Of a stretch of 53,917 nt of DNA, positions 49,195 to 53,917 are shown piece by piece. Under the pieces are notes generated by a model. It was not told where the DNA came from. It saw only the letters and a list, made by a program, of their open reading frames with translations, and did no database searches. The translations under genes and the position numbers were made by a program. This DNA is from Planctomycetaceae bacterium (GTDB taxonomy: Bacteria > Planctomycetota > PLA2). The stretch is taken from contig WYBS01000008.1 in assembly GCA_011525755.1 (NCBI GenBank), positions 1-53,917 of the forward strand, written 5' to 3'. Each line of letters starts with the position of its first letter. Position 1 is the stretch's first letter.

Positions 49195-49641
49195 ATGGCC
49201 AACCTGATCCGCCTGACCGGGCTCGAGGGCCTCGCCGCCCTCGAGGACCGCATGAACCGGCTCTTCCAGGACGTGCTGGGCGACGGGCCGCTCGCGCGCG
49301 GCGCGGAGAGCGGCTGGATCCCGGTCGTCGACATGTTCGAGACGGCGGAATCCGTGATCGTGAAGCTCGAGGCGCCCGGCGTCGACCCGGCGAAGATCAA
49401 CCTGTCCGTGACCGGCGACCACCTCGAGGTGAGCGGCGAGAAGCCCGTCGAGGAGCCGCCGAAGGAGAGCAGCTGGTACCGCTTCGAGCGGCGCACGGGC
49501 GAGTTCCGCCGTCGCATCCCGCTCCCCTTCCCGGTGGACGCGGCGAAGATCGACGCGACCGCGAGGAACGGCCTCGTCACGATCCAGCTGCCGAAGAAGG
49601 CGGAAGTCCTTCCGAAGCGCATCGCCGTGAAGCCGGCGTAG
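49195..49641 (+). CDS. Hsp20/alpha-crystallin small heat-shock protein
   Basis: 148 aa. A short N-terminal arm (LEDRMNRLFQDVLGD) precedes the alpha-crystallin domain, about 40-140: WIPVVDMFETAESVIVKLEA, PGVDPAKINLSVTGDHLEVS, WYRFERRTGEFRRRIPLPFP and ARNGLVTIQLPKK, ending IAVKPA. It is an ATP-independent holdase that binds unfolding proteins in the cytoplasm. The exact sigma-54 promoter and a dyad upstream indicate control by an enhancer-binding protein rather than by CIRCE/HrcA, for which no site is visible. It is monocistronic, ended by a strong hairpin. Confidence 0.95.
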   Translation: MANLIRLTGLEGLAALEDRMNRLFQDVLGDGPLARGAESGWIPVVDMFETAESVIVKLEAPGVDPAKINLSVTGDHLEVSGEKPVEEPPKESSWYRFERRTGEFRRRIPLPFPVDAAKIDATARNGLVTIQLPKKAEVLPKRIAVKPA

Positions 49642-49653
49642 TCCGTCGAGCCC

Positions 49654-49686
49654 GGCGGGGGGCCCCGGAGCCCCCCGCCTTCCCTC
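49654..49686 (+). terminator. Bidirectional hairpin terminator between hsp20 and the M48 peptidase gene
   Basis: GGCGGGGGGC-CCCGGA-GCCCCCCGCC, ten perfect pairs, then TTCCCT. It starts 12 bases after the hsp20 stop and ends at the stop of the convergent gene. Its second half resembles the recurring C-rich element. Confidence 0.65.
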
Positions 49687-51217
49687 ACCTGCGGCGCGCG
49701 CGTTCGATGCACCCCTGCGCCGCCGCGAGGACGTCCGCGCAGGCGCCGGGCCATCGCCTCGCGCGCTCGTCGGCATCGAGGAACGCGGCGACCGCGTCGT
49801 CCACCCGGCCGAGCGCGGCGAGCGACATCGAGCGGTACGCGGGCCAGTGCGGCCGGTCCGGCTCGAGCTCCGCGGCGGCGGCATAGAACGTCGCGGCCTC
49901 GTCGAAACGACCGGACGCGTGCAGGCACCTCGCGAGGTCGCCGGCGTCGCGGGCGCTCCCGCCGTCGAGCGCGACCGCCACCCACGGATGCCCGTCCGCG
50001 AAGGCCGCCGCGATGCTGCCCGAGAGCGCGAGGGCCACGGCGAGGACGACCACGACGCCGTAGAGGCCGAGGAGCTTCGCGCGCGACGGCGGCGGAGGGC
50101 GCGGGTAGGGCGGCGGCGCGCCGAGCGCGACGAGCCGGTCGTAGAGGTGCGGGTGCGTGGTGGCGCGCGAGACCGCGGGGACGAGGTTCAGGCGGTAGAG
50201 CTCCGCGAGCGCCTCCGCGTAGACGTGGCCTTCGGGCGCGGCCTCCTTCGCGCCCTCGTCCGCGCGGGTCTCGAGCGCGCGGAGCGTCCGGCCGAGGATC
50301 CGCCCGAGGAGGAGCGCCGCGACGACGGCGAGCAGCACGGCCGCGAGCCCGCCCGTCGCGGCCAGCGGCCTCGCGAGGAGGAGGGGCACGAGGGCGAGGG
50401 TCGCGGCCGAGCGCGCGAGGCGCGCCCGCGAGGGCTCGGCGAGGTGGGCGATCTCGTGGTGCCCGATCGCGAGGATGCTCCGCCGCTCGAGCTTTCGGAG
50501 CGCGGATCGCGTGAAGCCGATGCGGCCCGCGAAGGGCAGCGCGTACGCGTTCGCCTCGGGCAGCTCGAGGACGTGGACCCCCGCGAGCGGGATCCCGGCG
50601 CGCGCCGCCGCCGCATGGAGGTCGTCCGCGACCTCGGGCGGGGCGGGCGGCGCGAGGCCGAGCGCGCGCGCGATCCGGAAGCCGCCCCCGCGCGCGAGCA
50701 AGAGGACCGCGACGGTCGCCGCGGCGAGGAGGGCGGCGGCCGCGGGCCCGAAGCGCCGCGGCATCGCGATCGCCGCCGCGGCCAGCGCCCAGAGGTGCGG
50801 GTACATCACGAGCGTGCGCGTCGCCACGCCGAGGAGCGCGCGCCGGAACGTCCAAGCGCTGCCGACGAGCAGGCGCGAGAGCCGGCGGCGCCAGAAGACC
50901 GCGGCCGCGGCCGACCCCGCCGCGGCGGAGAGCGCGACGGGAACCTCGTCGCCGAGGAGGTCGCCCCTCGATCTCGGCACGGTCACGAGAAGCGATGCCG
51001 GCAGCACGAAGCTCGCGAGGAGGAGGGTCGCGCGCGAGGGGTAGAGGGCGCGCGCGCGGAGCGGCCACGGCGCCTTGAGCGCGTCGGCGCGGCGGGAGCG
51101 GGCGAAGAGTCCTGCGCAGAGCGCGAAGGTCGGGAGGAACGCGGCGCACGCGTGGGCGGCCGCGGCCGCCGGCAGGACCCAGTCCGGGACGAGCGCGCGC
51201 GCCGCATCGACGCCCAC
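49685..51217 (-). CDS. Membrane M48-family metallopeptidase with C-terminal TPR-like segment
   Basis: 510 aa from GTG 51217, the furthest start that keeps the first membrane helix (WVLPAAAAAHACAAFLPTFA). Several hydrophobic segments follow to about residue 190. The zinc site is HHEIAH (HExxH) in SILAIGHHEIAHLAEPS, with the third ligand Glu in ALETRADEGAKEA, as in M48/Ste24-HtpX peptidases. Two more membrane helices and a TPR-like tail (LARCLHASGRFDEAATFYAA; GRVDDAVAAFLDADERARR) complete it. It probably degrades misfolded membrane or envelope proteins, which suits its neighbour hsp20, although the genes converge. Confidence 0.85.
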   Translation of the reverse strand: MGVDAARALVPDWVLPAAAAAHACAAFLPTFALCAGLFARSRRADALKAPWPLRARALYPSRATLLLASFVLPASLLVTVPRSRGDLLGDEVPVALSAAAGSAAAAVFWRRRLSRLLVGSAWTFRRALLGVATRTLVMYPHLWALAAAAIAMPRRFGPAAAALLAAATVAVLLLARGGGFRIARALGLAPPAPPEVADDLHAAAARAGIPLAGVHVLELPEANAYALPFAGRIGFTRSALRKLERRSILAIGHHEIAHLAEPSRARLARSAATLALVPLLLARPLAATGGLAAVLLAVVAALLLGRILGRTLRALETRADEGAKEAAPEGHVYAEALAELYRLNLVPAVSRATTHPHLYDRLVALGAPPPYPRPPPPSRAKLLGLYGVVVVLAVALALSGSIAAAFADGHPWVAVALDGGSARDAGDLARCLHASGRFDEAATFYAAAAELEPDRPHWPAYRSMSLAALGRVDDAVAAFLDADERARRWPGACADVLAAAQGCIERARRR

Positions 51218-51262
51218 GAGCGGGATCGTAGCAACGGGGTTCGACCGCGCTATGCTTCCCCC

Positions 51263-52018
51263 GTGATCGAATTCGATGCCGCCGTGCCCGCGGACGAGCG
51301 GGCGATCGTGGCGGCGTTCCTCGGCGACGCGGCGTTCCTCGCGGCGACGCTCCGGAACGTCCTCGGCGTGTCCGAAGCGGGGACGCTCCGCGTGCGGCCG
51401 CTCGGGGGCGAGCCGGGGGACAACAAGGCCGTCGATCGCGTCGACACCGAGGCGGGGCCGTTCGTCCTGAAGCACGCGCCCAGGAAGGGGTTCCTGTGGC
51501 TGCGGCCGCGGGGCACGCTCAAGTGGCGCGAGGTCGAGCGGCTGAGGGCGCTCTCGGGCGAGGGCGTGACCCCGCGGTTCGGCGCGCACCTGGTCCTCGC
51601 CGGCCGCGAGGCGTACACCGAGGAGCTGATCGAGGGCACGAGCGCCGCGAGGGTCGGGGATCCCGCTCGCATCCGCGAGCTCGCGCGGATGTGGCTGACG
51701 ATCTCGAATCGGCTCGGGACGCTTGGCCCCTTCTGGCGGGTCCCGGGCAGCACGATGGGGCCGGGCAACGCGATGTTCCCGGACAACGGCGGTCCGCCGG
51801 TCGTCGTGGACGTCGGCACCGCGCGGCTGAGGACGCCCGGCCGGATCGTCACCAAGCTCGTGGCCGACCACGGCCACGCGGAGGCGGTGCTCTCGGGCAT
51901 CGAGGATGCGCTGGGGGGTGCGGGGGCGGCGAGGTTCTTCCGCGCGGCCGCGCGGCAGGTGAAGGACGCGGCTCTCGCGGCCGCGCTGCGCGCCCGCCGC
52001 CCCCGGACCCCCTCCTGA
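51263..52018 (+). CDS. Kinase-fold (LPS-kinase/RIO-like) protein
   Basis: 251 aa from GTG 51263. Elements of a kinase-like fold are visible: Lys in PFVLKHAPRKGFLW, Glu in KWREVERLRAL, a hinge EAYTEELIEG and a C-lobe segment NAMFPDNGGPPVVVDVGTAR that could be the catalytic Asn and metal-binding Asp (DVG in place of DFG). This resembles LPS core kinase or InaA-type proteins. The HRD motif is not evident, so it could be a pseudokinase. It is divergent from the peptidase gene and upstream of a methyltransferase. A C-rich element occupies its last codons (51999-52015). Confidence 0.65.
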   Translation: MIEFDAAVPADERAIVAAFLGDAAFLAATLRNVLGVSEAGTLRVRPLGGEPGDNKAVDRVDTEAGPFVLKHAPRKGFLWLRPRGTLKWREVERLRALSGEGVTPRFGAHLVLAGREAYTEELIEGTSAARVGDPARIRELARMWLTISNRLGTLGPFWRVPGSTMGPGNAMFPDNGGPPVVVDVGTARLRTPGRIVTKLVADHGHAEAVLSGIEDALGGAGAARFFRAAARQVKDAALAAALRARRPRTPS

Positions 52019-52069
52019 TCGCCGGCGCGCGGCGCCCGCTTCCTTGCAGGGTGCGGCATCCTGCAGCGC

Positions 52070-52717
52070 GTGGCCGAGGCATGGCAGCAGCGTTCCAACG
52101 AGCGGTTCCGCCGCGAGGGATACGCGGAGTACTACGAGGGGCGCTACCGGAGCTTCCTCAAGGGCACGCTCAAGCACCGCATGCGCTGCGCGGTGCTCCG
52201 GCGCGCGTTCCGCGAGGTGCCGCCCGGGAGCCTCGTCCTCGACATTCCGTGCGGGACCGGGCGGTTCACGGGGTTCCTCCTCTCACGCGGCTACCGCGTG
52301 GTGGGCGCGGACATCGCGCCCGAGATGATCCGGATCGCTCAGGGGAAGGCGGGGGGGATCCCGGGCGTGCTGGGCTGGGCCGCCGCGGACGCGACGCGCA
52401 TGCCGCTGCCGGACAAGAGCGTGGACTCGGTGCTCACGATGCGCCTCTTCCACCTGATCCCGAAGGACGTGCGCCCCCTCGTCTACCGCGAGCTCGCGCG
52501 CGTCTGCCGGGGGCCGCTCGTGCTCTGCTTCAACTGCAACAAGTGGGCGCTGAAGCACCTCGGCAAGCGGCTGCGCGGGAAGACGCCCGAGTACCTGATG
52601 ACGCGGAAGGAGCTCGCGAGGGAGCTCCTCGGCGGGGGCCTCCGGGTCGAACGGATCCACACGAAGGGGTTCGGCCCCTTCTCGACGCTCTGGGCGGTGG
52701 TCTGCCGTCCGGCGTGA
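52070..52717 (+). CDS. SAM-dependent class I methyltransferase
   Basis: 215 aa from GTG 52070. The SAM-binding motif I is LVLDIPCGTGRFTGFLLSRG, followed by motif II acidic residue GADIAPEMIRIAQ, then ADATRMPLPDKSVDSVLTMR, a typical Methyltransf_11 pattern. The C-terminal part (VLCFNCNKWALKHLGKRLRG) has two cysteines. The substrate is unknown; a small-molecule, lipid or quinone substrate is possible. A short inverted repeat TGCAGG/CCTGCA (52045-52065) lies just before the start. Confidence 0.85.
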   Translation: MAEAWQQRSNERFRREGYAEYYEGRYRSFLKGTLKHRMRCAVLRRAFREVPPGSLVLDIPCGTGRFTGFLLSRGYRVVGADIAPEMIRIAQGKAGGIPGVLGWAAADATRMPLPDKSVDSVLTMRLFHLIPKDVRPLVYRELARVCRGPLVLCFNCNKWALKHLGKRLRGKTPEYLMTRKELARELLGGGLRVERIHTKGFGPFSTLWAVVCRPA

Positions 52718-52807
52718 CGCATCCTCGGTCGCGGAGGTACGCCGAGGACGGACGCGAAGCGGGTGCCCACGGAGGCGGACGCCCCGGTCCGCGCGCGACC
52801 CGCGGAG

Positions 52808-52828
52808 CCCCTCCCCCGCGCCCCCTCC
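52808..52828 (+). repeat. C-rich element downstream of the methyltransferase gene
   Basis: Plus strand CCCCTCCCCCGCGCCCCCTCC, about 90 bases after the methyltransferase stop and 57 bases before the lipoprotein gene. It is a strong match to the recurring element, C-rich in the sense of transcription. Confidence 0.5.
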
Positions 52829-52884
52829 CTCGACCCGAACGCCCCCTAGCCGGCGGAGGCTCCGGCCGGTACTCTCCTCCGAAC

Positions 52885-53181
52885 ATGCGCCGATTCATCA
52901 CGAGCATCTCCGTCGCCGCCCTTGTCCTCGCCGCCGGTTGCGGCGGGGGTGGCGTCGAGGCGGACATGAAGAAGTCCGGGGACGAGCTCCGGAAGGAAGC
53001 CGCGGGCATGAGCGTGGCGGAGCTCGAGAAGAAGATGGACGAGATCGGGAAGTACGCGAAGGAGATGGAAGCCGCCTCCCACGACGGCGAGCCCAGCCAG
53101 GCCGAAATCGAGAGGGCGTCGAAGCTCATGGAGGTCACCGGCATCTTCGGCGCCGAGCTCATGAAGCGGAAGATGAAGTAG
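52885..53181 (+). CDS. Small lipoprotein with coiled-coil domain
   Basis: 98 aa. MRRFITSISVAALVLAAGC carries a lipobox (AAGC, Cys19), a Gly4 linker, and then a short charged helical domain (GDELRKEAAGMSVAELEKKM; YAKEMEAASHDGEPSQAEIE). It should be anchored to the membrane by its lipid. No family recognised. A palindromic repeat follows the stop codon directly. Confidence 0.72.
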   Translation: MRRFITSISVAALVLAAGCGGGGVEADMKKSGDELRKEAAGMSVAELEKKMDEIGKYAKEMEAASHDGEPSQAEIERASKLMEVTGIFGAELMKRKMK

Positions 53182-53182
53182 G

Positions 53183-53213
53183 TAGGCATACGGTGCCAGG
53201 CACCGTATGCCTA
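53183..53213. repeat. Perfect 31-bp palindrome (REP-like) between convergent genes
   Basis: Arm TAGGCATACGGTGCC, one A at the centre, arm GGCACCGTATGCCTA: 15 perfect pairs starting one base after the lipoprotein stop. The core GGTGCC-A-GGCACC recalls short palindromic intergenic repeats (REP-like) seen in several environmental bacteria. It may terminate transcription from both sides. Confidence 0.75.
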
Positions 53214-53237
53214 GGTAAGGCGGGGGCCCTCTCTCCG

Positions 53238-53917
53238 CTACTGCAGGGACTGGATCACGGACTTCACCTCCGTGTAGTGCTCGAGCGCCGCCGACCCGAG
53301 CTCCCTGCCGAAGCCGCTCCGCTTGCAGCCGCCGAACGGCGCCGCCGGGTCGTACACGTTGTAGGTGTTGACCCACACCGTGCCGGCCTTGAGCCCGCGC
53401 GCCACGCGGTGCGCGCGCCCGACGTCGCGCGTCCACACGCCCGACGCGAGGCCGAACTCGCTGTCGTTCGCGATCCGGAGCGCCTCGGCCTCGTCCTTGA
53501 ACGCGATCACGCTCGCGACCGGCCCGAAGATCTCCTCGCGCGCGATCGTCATGTCGTTCGTCACGCGGTCGAAGATCGTCGGCTCGACGAAGTAGCCCTT
53601 GCCGTTGATGGGCACGTGGCGGCCGCCTTGCACGAGCCGCGCGCCGTCCTCGCGCCCGCGCGCGACGTACTTCAAGACGGTGTCGAGCTGCGCCTTCGAC
53701 GCCTGCGGCCCGAGGCGCGTCTTCGGGTCGAGCGGGTCGCCGTGCGACATCTTCGCGGCACGCGCCTTGAGCATCTCGACGAAGTCGTTCACGACCTTCT
53801 CCTCGACGAGGATGCGCGAGCCCGCGGCGCAGACCTCGCCCTTGTTGTAGAAGACGCCCGCGATGGCGCCCTTCGTCGCGGCGTCGAGATCGGCGTCGGC
53901 GAAGACGATGTTCGGCG
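53238..53917 (-). CDS. Aldehyde dehydrogenase, partial (5' end outside window)
   Basis: The frame runs off the right edge; about 226 C-terminal residues are present. The first visible part reads [20 protein letters not shown] then [19 protein letters not shown], with the catalytic Cys in GEVCAAGSR (usually GQ.C.AGSR). Further ALDH blocks follow: [55 protein letters not shown] and [20 protein letters not shown]. It is an NAD(P)-dependent oxidoreductase that turns aldehydes into acids in the cytoplasm; the substrate is unknown. The C-terminal [14 protein letters not shown] matches the betaine/retinal ALDH group. Confidence 0.95.
   Translation of the reverse strand, partial: PNIVFADADLDAATKGAIAGVFYNKGEVCAAGSRILVEEKVVNDFVEMLKARAAKMSHGDPLDPKTRLGPQASKAQLDTVLKYVARGREDGARLVQGGRHVPINGKGYFVEPTIFDRVTNDMTIAREEIFGPVASVIAFKDEAEALRIANDSEFGLASGVWTRDVGRAHRVARGLKAGTVWVNTYNVYDPAAPFGGCKRSGFGRELGSAALEHYTEVKSVIQSLQ

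Noticed and set aside
1-53917. tRNA, rRNA, CRISPR array, integrase or insertion sequence
   Set aside because: Nothing with cloverleaf-like arms, rRNA-like sequence, regularly spaced repeats or transposase motifs was seen on reading. A tool-based scan would be decisive for tRNAs.

Overview
The window is about 54 kb of very GC-rich bacterial DNA, densely packed with genes on both strands. No rRNA, tRNA, CRISPR array, prophage or transposase was seen. The combined gene content suggests an uncultured member of the Planctomycetota or a similar environmental lineage: two Ser/Thr kinases with extra domains, an ECF sigma factor fused to a large secreted region, planctomycete-style DUF and HEAT/vWA proteins, cyclophilin- and glycosidase-like secreted proteins, and diderm-type secretin and porins. 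This placement is an inference from style, not from a marker gene.

Layout. (1) 1-10726, plus strand: a type II secretion / type IV pilus operon, cut by the left edge. It runs pseudopilin, pseudopilin, PilM/PilN-like GspL, PilO/GspM-like, PilT, GspE/PilB, GspF/PilC, GspC/PilP-like, secretin, lipoprotein, with near-continuous stop/start overlaps. (2) 10730-18237: a NifU-like scaffold protein, a membrane Ser/Thr kinase, a secreted 736-aa protein, a GAF-sigma54 activator and a LysR regulator. (3) 18240-25231: a secreted thioredoxin-like protein whose reading frame holds an in-frame TGA, a histidine-bearing membrane protein, a small GIY-YIG-like protein, two secreted sugar/peptide-type proteins and an alpha/beta hydrolase. 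(4) 25284-30611: carB and small planctomycete-type proteins. (5) 30645-36950: a vWA/HEAT protein, a histidine phosphatase and three tandem paralogous outer-membrane proteins. (6) 37246-45817: a PilZ protein, a kinase with a GAF-like tail, a cobalamin adenosyltransferase, a fused swivel-first aconitase-family enzyme and the ECF sigma/secreted-domain fusion. (7) 46134-53917: secreted IPT/TIG and lipoprotein genes, hsp20 behind a sigma-54 promoter, an M48 peptidase, a kinase-like protein, a methyltransferase, a lipoprotein and an aldehyde dehydrogenase cut by the right edge.

How the parts work together. The secretion operon builds an inner-membrane platform (GspF, GspL/M-like), ATPases (GspE, PilT), pseudopilins and an outer-membrane secretin. 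The many signal-peptide proteins downstream are plausible cargo or envelope neighbours. Regulation is rich: two kinases, a sigma-54 activator, a sigma-54 promoter, LysR, PilZ and a transmembrane sigma factor.

Features most worth a second look: the in-frame TGA between signal peptide and mature protein at 19007-19009; a recurring C-rich element (C5-6, 2-4 nt, C5-7) at or just after the 3' ends of many genes; the perfect sigma-54 promoter with a dyad upstream of hsp20; the sigma factor fused through a membrane helix to roughly 700 extracytoplasmic residues; and the swivel-domain-first aconitase fusion.
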